From: Phoronis australis
Taxonomy: Eukaryota > Phoronida > Phoronidae
Assembly (NCBI GenBank): GCA_002633005.1
Contig: NMRA01000106.1
Coordinates: 748,696 to 812,695 of the forward strand
Length of the DNA stretch: 64,000 nucleotides
Direction: 5' to 3'
Below the pieces are notes generated by a model, which did not search any database, was not told the DNA's origin, and saw only the letters and a program-made list of their open reading frames with translations. Below are positions 39,401-48,050 of this stretch, piece after piece. Each line of letters starts with the position of its first letter. The stretch's first letter is position 1. The translations under genes were made by a program, and so were the position numbers.

Positions 39401-39878
39401 ATTAGTATTGCTTTCTCTTCTTTCAGATGCTGGCACTGTAAAACCTGCCCCTGCCCCTGACCAGGGGGCCAGCACTAAAGCCACACCAAACCCCCTCACT
39501 GTGCATGTTAAGTCAGAGCCAGCAGTAGAACCAGACACGGCGAATTCAGAAACACCCCAGTCACCTGGTACCCCAGTGAAGGATGAGCCAATGAAATCCC
39601 CAGGTACTCCTGTGTGTGATGAGATTTTGTCGCCAGGAACACCACTGAAAGACGAGGCCGTTACAGACGACGCCGAGCCCATGGATACGTCGAATATAAA
39701 GACTGAACCTACAGACACGTCTGTAACCACATCCGTCAACACATCTGAGAGTGGGGCAGATGTTACTACTTCAGTTGGCGTTGCTACGGAAACTAGTGCA
39801 GCCGCTGTTAAGACTGAACCCGAAAGTGATATTAAAGAGGTCAACAAGCCTGATTCTGGTGTGTCCAGTGTTAGCTGA
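15469..39878 (+). CDS. PCF11: PCF11, cleavage and polyadenylation / termination factor (complete)
   Basis: Sixteen coding exons join in frame to 1618 codons (human about 1555): 15469-15621, 22570-22698, 24343-24525, 28172-28372, 29072-29222, 31815-32381, 32492-32754, 33159-33226, 33839-35640, 36179-36250, 36477-36628, 37141-37229, 37670-37853, 38281-38442, 38936-39164, 39427-39878. Exons 1-3 encode the RNA polymerase II CTD-interaction domain (LNDLTFNSKP, then YALDVRVNHIDPAWP). Exon 4 is a Gln/Leu coiled coil (about 156-222). Exons 5-8 are charged, with two DPRL motifs and an Arg-Ser region. Exon 9 carries tandem FDGPP-type repeats (about 843-1106). The first C-terminal zinc finger is CSSCG plus HLDWH (about 1292-1314). 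The second begins CAVCG (about 1394) and ends HHVC. Between them lies the conserved KWFYTIQDWI segment that in other PCF11 proteins contacts CLP1. PCF11 links elongating polymerase to 3'-end cleavage in the nucleus. An alternative donor in exon 15 (GCAG|GTGACG, about 39137) is possible. Confidence 0.95.
16907..16912 (+). terminator. Candidate intronic poly(A) signal in PCF11 intron 1
   Basis: AATAAA is followed directly by a U/GU-rich stretch (GTCTTCGTTCGTTGTT). It could terminate a truncated PCF11 transcript. Confidence 0.3.
17825..17830 (+). terminator. Candidate intronic poly(A) signal with GU-rich downstream element
   Basis: AATAAA is followed 20-60 bases later by a GU-rich tract (about 17850-17892, including TGTGGTGG and GCTGTGTTGTTTC). 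That spacing is right for cleavage and CstF binding. It is the best-formed poly(A) site I see in PCF11 intron 1. Confidence 0.4.
19185..19365 (+). repeat. Relic of the TAGTGG-box repeat in PCF11 intron 1
   Basis: It contains TGTATCTCCTAAACCCTTAC, GGATATGTGAGATTTGGC and, about 130 bases on, ATCTAGTGGCCATTTTATC. These are the landmark segments of the arrays at 25.9-27.5 and 30.5-31.7 kb. Only one to two monomers are recognisable. Confidence 0.5.
20897..21006 (-). repeat. MITE family 1, copy 3 (longest arms)
   Basis: The core is inverted relative to the other copies. The outer arms are the clearest of the family: left CAGTAATGGTCTGATA, right TATCAGACTATTGCCC followed by TACTG. The terminal inverted repeat therefore starts CAGTA and runs about 50 bases each side, so nearly the whole element is a palindrome. 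Confidence 0.7.
21170..21640 (+). repeat. Degenerate repeat carrying ETS, YY1 and NRF1-like motifs
   Basis: Successive units repeat the phrasing CGCAATTTTTG ... AAATTTG ... AAAATGGCGG. Within them lie ACTTCCGG and its complement ACCGGAAGT (ETS core), AAGATGGCCG and AAGATGGCGGC (YY1-like) and GGCGCATGCGCA (NRF1-like, about 21448). It sits about 1 kb upstream of PCF11 exon 2. Whether it acts as a regulatory element is unknown; the repetition itself is visible. Confidence 0.5.
23346..23497. repeat. MITE with GGGCCCAGTTGCATAAAA ends
   Basis: 152 bp. The left end is GGGCCCAGTTGCATAAAA with GTTATACGC; the right end is GCGGATAAC ... TTTTATGCAACTCAGCCC. The arms are complementary with a few mismatches. 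The interior has internal inverted segments (AACAATGACG / CGTTGTTATTGTTG). I could not define a target-site duplication. This is a typical non-autonomous DNA transposon. Confidence 0.65.
24071..24290 (+). repeat. MITE family 2, copy 1
   Basis: 220 bp with perfect 14-bp terminal inverted repeats, GGTAAAATCTCACC at 24071-24084 and GGTGAGATTTTACC at 24277-24290. Internal landmarks (AATAATGCCAAAATTCACC, AAAGGCTTCTA, CCACCATATTGTGT) are shared with copies at 49880-50117 and, inverted, 53970-54211. It ends only about 50 bases upstream of PCF11 exon 3. Confidence 0.75.
24526..28171 (+). other. PCF11 intron 3
   Basis: A 3.6-kb intron, about 1.6 kb of which is the tripartite repeat array. Two adjacent copies of GTGGGATGATTTTCAAATGC-like sequence occur near 27700. 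No gene is seen. Confidence 0.75.
25900..27490 (+). repeat. Tripartite TAGTGG-box array 1 (~145-bp monomers, ~430-bp higher-order unit)
   Basis: The box TAGTGGC(A/C)ATTTT or a variant recurs at about 26093, 26240, 26385, 26531, 26670, 26815, 26956, 27101, 27238, 27316 and 27452. Three monomer types alternate. A reads CCCTAGTGGCAATTTTAG and is followed by CTTCAAAGGTCCT. B reads CTTAGTGGCCATTTTTGCTG and is followed by CAACCAAACCRCTCTAAGGA. C reads CACCTAGTGGCAGTTTTG and is followed by CTGTATCTCCTAAACC. The order is A-B-C three times, then a shortened A and B. The start (CCGCTGCTCTATCTCCAAAA) and end (AGCTTTCTATTAAAGAATCG) match array 2. No protein is encoded. Confidence 0.85.
29862..29953 (+). 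repeat. 46-bp tandem duplication
   Basis: Two adjacent units, starting CTTCAGGCTGGTCGCTAAGT and CTTTAGGTTGGTCACTAAGT, both end near TAAACATG. They lie in PCF11 intron 5. Confidence 0.75.
30510..31700 (+). repeat. Tripartite TAGTGG-box array 2
   Basis: The start and end sequences are those of array 1, but the series is shorter: boxes at about 30683 (A), 30826 (B), 30984 (C), 31128 (A), 31273 (B), 31414 (C) and 31571 (A), then the shared terminal segment AGCTTTCTATTTAAGAAGCG. It occupies most of the distal part of PCF11 intron 5 and ends about 110 bases before exon 6. Confidence 0.85.
32382..38935 (+). other. Remaining PCF11 introns (6 to 14)
   Basis: The introns are 32382-32491, 32755-33158, 33227-33838, 35641-36178, 36251-36476, 36629-37140, 37230-37669, 37854-38280 and 38443-38935. 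All are GT-AG. They are short and gene-free; only 35641-36178 contains a recognised element (MITE family 1, copy 4). Intron 4 (28373-29071) and intron 15 (39165-39426) likewise hold nothing recognisable. Confidence 0.8.
36020..36075 (+). repeat. MITE family 1, copy 4 (core only)
   Basis: The core TTTGGGGAACCAGTTGGATG is followed by the loop TATTATTCATTGGA and the complementary arm AAACTGGTTCTCAAAAT. The outer arms are too diverged to delimit. It lies in PCF11 intron 9. Confidence 0.65.
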
Positions 39879-40705
39879 CCTCAGGATGTGATACACTGGT
39901 AGCTCTAAGAATTTCGAAACTTGTTTCGAAAATGTGTCTACCAAGCGATGGTACTTGTTGAATCTTGTACTTTGGTCCATTCGTGCCAGATTTCATGTGG
40001 TCTTGAGTGATGGACAAACTTATTTAAATTCTCGCAATAAGTCGTGTGACTGAAGTCACCAAGATAGGCTGGTTCGCTCATGGCCTGTAGTCAAGTGTTG
40101 CTACGTTAGTTCAGTGACCATGACCTTTGTTAATTGACTATTGATGTAGCTGTGATGTTAATACTAAGGTGATTTTAGCCTTGATTGGTTGATGTTGGTA
40201 ATTTTTTAGCATATTCATGAAATCTCTTCATTAGCCACAATATGGGTTCTTTAGAAATTAACTTAAAGGTATCTGTAATTCTGTTTATGCCAAATTTTGT
40301 TAAAAGTACATTTGTTTGTTGCTGTGTCTTATGAACATATGCTATGGTTTGGGTCACTGTACATCTTGCTGAAAGTCTGGAGTTTGCGGATGTCTTGTCC
40401 GTGTTAAGTTAGAAATTTTTGTACAAATTTCTCTTAAACTGAAAATCTAAAAAGCTAATTAATGTTACTTTTGTTTCAATAACTTGTATTGTTAAAAAAC
40501 TGTTCTTTGCTTAATTAAGTTGCTCAAATGAAGATTGATATTAGATATATGTTTAGTAGTCGTAATCGTAAATGAATCTGAAATGAGGTCGCAAATGGAC
40601 AAGGTAACACTAAACGGTCAAAATTTGGTGTTTGCGAAGTTTGGCTCTTAAGTTATGCAAAGTGCCCTTGGAGCACTCAAGTCTGCTGACAAACTTTCAA
40701 AACTT

Positions 40706-40979
40706 TGGGCGATACAGTACAAGACAAACGTAATCGTATAAAATGTTGTTTTCCCATTACGACAGCTTATTCTGTTACAGCAAAAATGACTTGTTCAAAC
40801 TATTATGGCGATAAAAACTCTGAATAAAGAATGAGTTGGCCACCTTCACCATTTAAGTCCTCTTCATTCTCGGCTGTGAGAGGAGACTACTGTGATGATG
40901 AATTCAGTTTCTGCCCAGCTGTCATGACGAGCATTTTCAGGTCATTTTGACAGAATACTTTTGACTTGTACTGTATGTT
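40706..40979 (+). repeat. Dispersed ~250-280-bp repeat, copy 2 of 3
   Basis: It shares with copy 1 the CAAACGTAATCGTATAAAAT start, GCTTATTCTGTTA followed by CAGCAAAAATGACTTG, CTCTTCATTCTCGGCTGTGA and GACTACTGTGA. It shares with copy 3 the GATGAATTCAGTTTCTGCCC / ATACTTTTGACTTGTA segment. It would be exonised within the PCF11 3' UTR if the distal poly(A) sites are used. Confidence 0.55.
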
Positions 40980-41392
40980 GAAGGATCATTTTGAATGGGA
41001 TGCTACTGTCTCTGTAGATACATTTGTGGAGTACGAAATCGCCTGTGTATTTTGTTTCCCTCCCTGTGTGTGGCCATGGGTAACATAGGGCGTGAGCTGT
41101 CCTGTCAAATCCCTAAATCAAAAATGAGGTCATGATATTCTGTTTTCTGATCCCCTTTGTGCACTTACCTCTCAGGAAGGAGGTCACGGGGTTTTTTTTC
41201 TCATCCTGCACTTAACCTGCATTGTTTTTGTCTGTGTGCTCCCCTAGGGAATCACTTGACAAATACTGAAGGTACCAGTTCTTGACTACATTTGTTTTTG
41301 TTTTGTTTTTTTGAAGCAAAAACGAGGCAATTTGTGAAAATGATTTTTGCTGTGATTTTGATTACAAGTTTGGCGGATACTGTCACTGGTCA

Positions 41393-41398
41393 AATAAA
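41393..41398 (+). terminator. Candidate PCF11 poly(A) signal, proximal
   Basis: AATAAA with GU-rich sequence starting about 10 bases downstream (CTCTGTGTTGTTTTG). Confidence 0.35.
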
Positions 41399-41870
41399 TG
41401 GCAAACTCTGTGTTGTTTTGATTAATTTAAATGTAATTTCAATAGTTACTCATTTAGTGGCCAAATGGGCATTCACACACTGAATGATTTCTGTGAAAAA
41501 TTTTGGACTACAATTTCTTGTTGAAATTATTTTTTAATGTGTAGGTGAACCAGGGCTGTGCATTTCATTTCCCCCAAGGTGTCTGAAATTTTGTTTCTTT
41601 TCTCATACAAGCGGCAGCCCAATGACTAATGTTTCTAATATTTTATTTTGCTGCTGTGGTCAGTTGTAAAAAGTGATAATTGTTCCAAGATATCTCTTTG
41701 TAAGGGTTATTTTCATTTACATCTTCATATTTTCATACACTGGCATGTGCCATCTCTGAATTGGAGAGGGTTTCATTGATTTCATATTGCTATAAGAATT
41801 ACATGGAAGTCTTTTGGTAAAGAATTGGATTGAACTTATTTGTTTTCCACTGAACCAATGTGATTTTAGG

Positions 41871-41876
41871 AATAAA
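41871..41876 (+). terminator. Candidate PCF11 poly(A) signal, distal
   Basis: AATAAA followed about 20-40 bases later by TCTTTTCGTGTTAGTTGGTG, a good GU-rich element. Confidence 0.4.
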
Positions 41877-41890
41877 ATTTTAATGAAAAG

Positions 41891-42879
41891 TCTTCTTTTC
41901 GTGTTAGTTGGTGTGATACACCAGGTGGTAGTGCTGAATTGATTCACTACGTTTGGTTTTGGGCTCGCGGTTCTTGAAATGTTTTATGTGGCGTTGTTTT
42001 TCGGGGAAAGTAACATGAGGTAAATATTGAGAAAAGAATATTGAGAGAAGTATTGTGTTCAAGATAGGGCAAAAACATCAGTATTTTAGTAAAACATTAC
42101 TTAAGCGGATATAAACTTGCGTTTCCTCAATCATGAAATCGGTCTTAAATTGTTCTCTAATCAAATTAAAGTTATTTTCGTATTTGGACAGTAAATGGCA
42201 GTTTGTTTTTGCTAGCGACCAGGTTCTGTACCAAGTGGGAAAGGGGCAGTAGGTGTGCGAAAGAAAAATACTCATTTGAAATTTGAGCATCAAAATTTGT
42301 TCACGTTCGTTTCTTAAATTCAATGCATATGTGACGCCGTCGAAAGTTCATTGCCGGACTCGTTGGTCGTGTTGCGAACGTACCGGGAATGTTTTATGTG
42401 TTTTGTGACTTACGCTGTAGCTTGTTTGGCTGCTCGTCCTCTTGAGAAGTTATTAGTCGGTCGTATTGAGTATATGGCGTTTTCATTCCCTAACTTAACC
42501 CCCCCCACTCACACACACACGCACACACAGACAGATAGATCGGTCAAAAGATATAGATAAGGATGTTGATGAAAACTAGTCTACAGTCGGAATCAAAATG
42601 CAAACTTAAAGACAACACTAAATTCAAAGAATTTTTAAAGTTTTTGAGAAGTTTCCTGTATTCATTTAAATGTTAACATCTTCTGCGATCTATTACTTGC
42701 TTTAGTCTGCTATTGTAAAATATTTACACGTTAGAATTATTCATAGTTATTTTTATAAAACTAGCTTCTCTTCAGTTGAATTTGGGAATATCTGTCTTAT
42801 AAAGAGCAAGGGTAGCGTCTCGGATCAAAGTTGACACCCTCTATACTGCCCACCTTCTGTCAATCTCAAACGTGGAAAC
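41891..42879. other. Intergenic DNA between PCF11 and the SINE
   Basis: No gene seen. It contains a short CA-rich microsatellite at 42508-42535. Confidence 0.5.
42508..42535 (+). repeat. CA-rich microsatellite
   Basis: An imperfect (CA)n run preceded by a poly-C tract and followed by AGACAGATAGAT. Confidence 0.9.
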
Positions 42880-43100
42880 GGTGGCTCAGTGGTCAGAGTT
42901 CCGGACTCCCGTTTGGAAAACCCGCGTCTCCCGTTCCGTAACGCTAGGACCTCGCTAAAAAGCAAGACTTCGAAGATTACGTGAGATGTGGCCGTGTCTT
43001 TAAAATGAGAGCACGTGACTTTGACTAGGTTTAGCTAGGTCCTAGCGTAGGTCCTAGCGTCTACTGAACGCACGCCCGGTTTGGAATCCTGGACTTACTG
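42880..43100 (+). repeat. tRNA-like SINE interrupted by a foldback insertion
   Basis: GGTGGCTCAGTGGTCAGAGT matches a tRNA/pol III A box (TGGCNNAGTGG). A B-box-like GGTTTGGAATCC is about 185 bases away, much farther than the usual 30-60. Between them lies a segment bounded by inverted repeats: ACGCTAGGACCT at 42941-42952 and AGGTCCTAGCGT at 43037-43048 and again at 43049-43060. The A-side GTTTGGAAAACCCG and the B-side CCCGGTTTGGAATCC resemble each other, as if the insert split one tRNA-like head. No full tRNA cloverleaf can be drawn. Confidence 0.5.
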
Positions 43101-44720
43101 GCAGACATTGGAGCATTGCACAAAATGCCTCATGAGCTCGGTTTTACTAGTAAACTTTAAGCCATGGAGTGAATGAGAACCTGGATATAATGCGAAAGCG
43201 ATTTCTGGGGTTGTGCTCATATTTTATCTCAAATGAATTTTTGCAAATTCTACATTGTATTTTTAAAAGATTCTAAATCTGTTACCTGGATTCTACAAGC
43301 ACATCATTTTCAAGTATCCGTGATCCAACAGGCTTGTATGTGTTTGTTTTTGTCTTCCTCTGTCTTAGTAGCGCCGATTAAAATCCAATACTTAATTGTT
43401 ACTATCGTATTTTCACTAATTCATTGTATGCATAGCCAGTTAAAACGCACTTCAAAGGATTTTAATTCGGTTTAAATTATGATAACATAAACTTACATTA
43501 CCCGATACATTAGTTGTCCATTTTTGTCTCCCCATATCTAAGCAGCACAGACGTAAACGCTTAACAAACACATTTCACATACTGTTATTACCATAGTGTG
43601 CGTATTGCAGTGGCGGATCTACGGGGGGGGGTTCAGGGGGTTTAAACCCACCCCCCTCTCGGGCCAGGACCCAAAAATTAAAAAAAAACAAAAAAACAAA
43701 AGCGTCTCCAGCAAAACAAAAACGGCACCGCCAGCGTGTGTAAACCCCAAGTAAACCAACTTGATGGGGGGATTCACTCTGAAAATATAGTTTTTTGCAT
43801 TGTGAATTGCAAATTGTGGCTCATGGGCAAAACGCGCGGGGATTTATTGTGAGCGCGCTTCCGTCGACACTTCTGAAGTAGCCAAGCATTTTAGATGGAT
43901 TCATCGCTGAAAGAGCAGTTCTAGCTGATTTCTTTAGGTAACTAGCTTCTTTACTCTAAGATATGTTTTGATTTGATTAGGGGAAATACTGCGGTGCCGC
44001 AACCTTGATATTCAGGCGAATTGACGTGCAACGTTTTTACCTCATCTGTCATGTCGTGACATTCTATTACACTCCACACGTTTGTAACTGATGTACAGTA
44101 AAGTTGTCTTGTGCAATATCATACAGTGTACATGTACATGTAATATTGTGTACATGTACATGTAATATTTTTGAAAAAAAGTCTTTTTCCGAAGAATTGC
44201 TATTTTGGCGGGCACCGTGGTCTGGTCGCGAGTCTGTTTGAAGACACACTCTATAACAAGTTATGTTTATACAAGGAATGACCAAGGGGGCACTCACATT
44301 GAGAAAGTGACCACATTCGCGAAAAGTGTACAGTACCAGAAATTGCGGGGAGGCTGTTCTTTCACAACAAAGTCTTGCGGGACTCGTGCGATGTTCAATA
44401 GGCCTCCTAAGGAGCCCTAGTTCCGACCTCAACACCTACCGTCTGTCTAAGCACACTGCCGTCTTCTATACTGGGAATTTCCGCAGAAAGGCTCACCCGA
44501 TCAAACGCTCATGCCCATGGGCATTTATTTGATATTAGTACTTCGGGTTTCAAGCGTTCAGACATTGGGACGTTTATTTCGAAAATTGCAAGAGATGCAA
44601 ATAGGTCCTGGGATGCTTCGTCAAGGTTTGAAGTAGTCCATGATGAACTGATCAAGTTTAGTTGCGCATGTAAGTCTTTCGAATGGACTTGGCAACCTCA
44701 AGGGTATTAGTGTCAACTGA

Positions 44721-44909
44721 GCTGCGAAACGAGATGCTGACATTGTAGAGGCTTACAAGCTCATTGACACAGCAGTTGACGAAGTGCAAGCGTTGGGAAC
44801 AAACATCGAAGATATCTGGGTAGAATGGTTCCAAGACGAGCAAATCATTGGATCCGATATACAAATTCCTCGGCAGTCTAGACAACAGAAGGATAGGACT
44901 TACGTATGA
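44721..44909 (+). pseudogene. hAT transposase remnant
   Basis: One reading frame gives about 60 residues ending at TGA 44907-44909, with KRDADIVEAYKLIDTAV, EDIWVEWFQDEQ and IQIPRQSRQQ. This pattern (DIVEAY ... WF ... PR.. RQ) is what I associate with the region before the dimerisation domain in hAT/ZMYM-like transposases. A stop lies immediately upstream (44718-44720), with a GNLKGIS-like stretch before it in another frame. The N-terminal and C-terminal catalytic parts are missing, so it is non-functional. Confidence 0.6.
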
Positions 44910-44977
44910 GTAACCACTGGGGATTAAAATCTTAAAGAGAAGTTTTCAATTCAAAATTTTTTGCATAGTACACTTTA

Positions 44978-45264
44978 GGTCTCGCGACGGACCAGGCCAG
45001 CTTGATTTGTGTAGATGTCGAGTTTCAGTGTACTTTTGGTCCCTCGGCGAACTAGTCTTGTGATTTTTTTACCAAAGTGTGCTTTGTAAAACTATTTATC
45101 TCAGCCAGTGCTGTTTGGTCCCGCGACAGATCGACTATTTTATAGGGATAATAAGCACAGGTGTACTCATGGTCTCGTGACGGACCAGGTCAGCTTTTTG
45201 TGTACTCTCAGTGTACATCTGGTCCCTCTGCAAACTAGTCCAGTGTATCTTTTCACCACTGTGC
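44978..45264 (+). repeat. ~193-bp direct repeat inside the hAT element
   Basis: GGTCTCGCGACGGACCAGGC at 44978 recurs as GGTCTCGTGACGGACCAGGT at 45171. Each is followed by CAGTGTAC, TGGTCCCTC, AACTAGTC and TTTACCA/TTCACCA segments. Additional partial boxes occur near 45116 (GGTCCCGCGACAGA) and 45276 (GGTTTCGTGAAACT). Confidence 0.75.
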
Positions 45265-45992
45265 ACAGCATGTTTTGGTTTCGTGAAACTGTTTTCAGAT
45301 GATTTGTTTCCTGATAGATTTGACGTTTTTCAATTGTTGTCAACGTGATTCAGCTTAATAAAATGATACCTAATTATTTTTTTGTCGCTTTTAATAATAG
45401 ACTATGAGTTGAGAGCACCATCATTCGCCAGTTTTTCTCGTAACGAGACAGAACACATGTTTATTTCCTGACTAACAGTACAGGTCTTCGTTCTTAAACA
45501 ACTTGAGGCTGCTGTTACGCGATCATCTGATATTCAAGTTTTTACGCCCCGTCGGTGCTCCTTAATTATGCTCTTGAATATTTGGACATTGTCTAAACCC
45601 CTGTATACACTCCACACTTTTTCGTATACGACTTTTCGTATGCTAAAAAGGTGTGTGTAAGCAGATGTTCCAACAAAAATTTTTGCTGGTGGCGTGACTC
45701 ATACCCAGATGTGCACAATATGAAACTTATGTGCCAAGTTCATGTGACGAAATCGAGAAGGGTTCTTAATTATCCGATATAAGAAAAACTCCAGAGACAT
45801 GCTAAGTGCCAGAAACTTACCAGGATGCATGGAAATTTCCCTATTTGGCTACAAAAACAAAAAAAAATATCTTACACGGGAGGGGAAACCCCCCTCCCGA
45901 CCTCCCCCCGCTCGGCACCACGCGCCTAGGATTCGACCTTGGCGGGAATCCTAAACCCCCCTTGCTGAAAACGTAGATCCGCCACTGTATTG

Positions 45993-48050
45993 GTACATGT
46001 GTTAAACTAAGGCTATATGTGAAGTGAAAAAACGCCAAAATGGAAAGGCAAGCTTTACGTTTGTAAAACTTTATTTAATCTGAGGAAAAGCGATAGACAC
46101 TGTGTTCAAATTAAAACTAGAAATTAAATAAAAAAACATTTAAAATTGTGAAAACACACGAATAATCCCCATAAAAGTATCTACGTTTTATAAAAGCTCA
46201 GACCAAAGCGTCTATGTGGGAAACTTTTGAGAAAAACTGAACACAATATTATGTATATTGGAACATGGGCCTAAGTTTGAGGCCCATGTACAATAGTTCA
46301 TGATTAACCTTCATTGTTTAACAGTCTATGGAAGTCCGTTCATCTGTCCATTGTACCCAGTTCGAATTAAACACGGCATGTGAATGAAATAACGACGTCT
46401 TTATGTTACCAAAAAATACCAGGTGAACAGCGATTGAGGCCTACCGTTCTCAATAAAATGTTGTTCCACCTTCCCAACGCTCGTGAGCCGTGGTCAATTT
46501 TCAAGAAAATTTTTCGTTAACGAAAGTTCGATAAACATTTGTTAGTGTTCGATATTTTTACAGACAATCAATCAAATGGCTTGGCGTTCGGAGCCCCGGC
46601 AAAAGAATTTGTCTTCACTGGTCAAATTAACCTTTAAAGAGCTTTTTGCTATCAACAACGCTAATTTGACAAATTGTTCAATGTGGCGATTGGGTCTAAT
46701 TGCTGATGTGGAGCACAATAGTTCAAATAAACAGACACGCGAAATTAAGGCACTTTAACCCCTAATGAACACTTCCTGAAATCTGCGTCAGTGTCTCGTG
46801 TCATGAATAAACAATAAGCTCTAGATACCGGAGTGCATGCATAGTTAATACTTAAAATGGCATTGTGCGTGCGTGATTTTCGAGATTTTTATCATGTCTC
46901 AGTCGATTTTCGTACCGGTACTCTTATACTGTGGGTTGAGTCCTGTGACTTCAATGGTATCGGCTTTACAGGTAGACTATATGGTTCATGATTGCGTGAT
47001 TTCTGGAACTTAGAAGAAAAATTATGATGAAGTCTGAAACTGGACAAAGAAGCCACCAAATTAATAAGTGATACCATCTGAAATGTAAAACAACGATTCA
47101 TTGGGTTCCTCGCCTACTATTTCGTCCAACTTTATTCCCGCGACGGCTACACTACTTGAGAAGTCGACTACTTTCCGTCGGTGGATGCGACGCCGCGTGT
47201 CACATTTTGAGTTGAATTACTGAAACTCGTCGTGGACAACTCTGTGCTCGACGGTTTCCGATTGTTACGCAGGATATTTCAAGTTTGTCGTCAGGCTCTG
47301 CATCAAGACTGAAAACTTCAAACTGCTAATCTAAGGGACGGAATAGCACTCGACTCGAGAATTGAATGAAAGTCAGATTTTAAAAAGCTGGGTCTTGTGG
47401 GGACGAGTCGCTTTTGCCCCTGAGAGTGAACCTCTTCATTTATCATAGCCTCCACTTTTTAGAAATACAAAAAGGATAAAACACAACTAGGATGACTTTT
47501 TTACGCGATGGTCAGGGCTCGGATTATTTGACGTTTTTTAAAACTTAAAAGGTAACCCTGGTCCGCTAGTGGCCAATTTTCCATGATGTTCATATTTAAT
47601 TTAGAACCCATAAAAACTTCACATGATGGTCTTCAAAGTTACAAAACACCCTGTGTAAATTTTTATGCTGACGGGGTTAAAAACCGCGTCTGGCTGGGTC
47701 ATGTCACAATGAGGGAACGTTACATGAATTCAAAGGTCATCTGTGACCGATAGGGAGCAGCACTCTATCTTTTTCGTCTTTTATTTACCCGAGCCATGGT
47801 GATGCTTAAGCTTTGCCTCTCAACATTACCATATCAAAAGGCGCATTGAAGTTTGTTCTCGGAAGAAATCTGCCATATTGGATTTTCCGGACGGCGTATC
47901 ACCCAAGTCTGTGTATCGACTGCTCATATTTTTTACTTAGCTGTAGTCTAACCGATCTATTGATCATAGGCATAGCAGTACATTATAATGGAAGTTATTC
48001 TCTTCAGATGAGGTTGTGGAGAGTTGCAGTCTTGAAAGTTTTCGTCAGGC
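45993..48050 (+). promoter_or_regulatory. Upstream region and probable promoter/5' UTR of the IP3R/RyR-like gene
   Basis: No gene is seen. CpG-rich sequence at about 47125-47290 (CCGCGACGGC, GCGACGCCGCGTGTC) is the best promoter candidate, 0.8-0.9 kb before the ATG. A TAGTGGC box (GCTAGTGGCCAATTTT, about 47563) may be a fragment of the array repeat. The transcription start and any 5' UTR exon are not determined. Confidence 0.3.

Larger units (their letters stand above)
39879..41890 (+). other. PCF11 3' UTR candidate region
   Basis: AATAAA occurs at 40823, 41393 and 41871. The last two are followed within 30 bases by GU-rich sequence (TCTGTGTTGTTTTG and CGTGTTAGTTGGTGTGA), so a 3' UTR of about 1.5-2 kb is likely. 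A dispersed repeat copy (40706-40979) falls inside it. No other gene is seen. Confidence 0.5.
43608..45987. mobile_element. Decayed hAT-type DNA transposon
   Basis: 2380 bp bounded by perfect 16-bp terminal inverted repeats: CAGTGGCGGATCTACG at the left, its complement CGTAGATCCGCCACTG at the right. The subterminal regions continue G/C-rich complementarity. The flanks share TATTG (43603-43607 and 45988-45992). hAT elements normally duplicate 8 bp, so the flank is eroded or the true duplication differs. CAGTGGCGGAT ends are typical of hAT elements. The interior has only a short transposase remnant, tandem GTACATGTACATGTAATATT near 44126-44170 and a ~190-bp direct repeat. Confidence 0.8.

Noticed and set aside
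42880-42960. A functional tRNA gene suggested by the A-box motif
   Set aside because: No cloverleaf can be formed and the B-box-like motif is about 185 bases away; a SINE fragment explains it better.
43603-45992. A clean 8-bp hAT target-site duplication
   Set aside because: The eight bases outside each end (GCGTATTG and TATTGGTA) do not match; only TATTG is shared.
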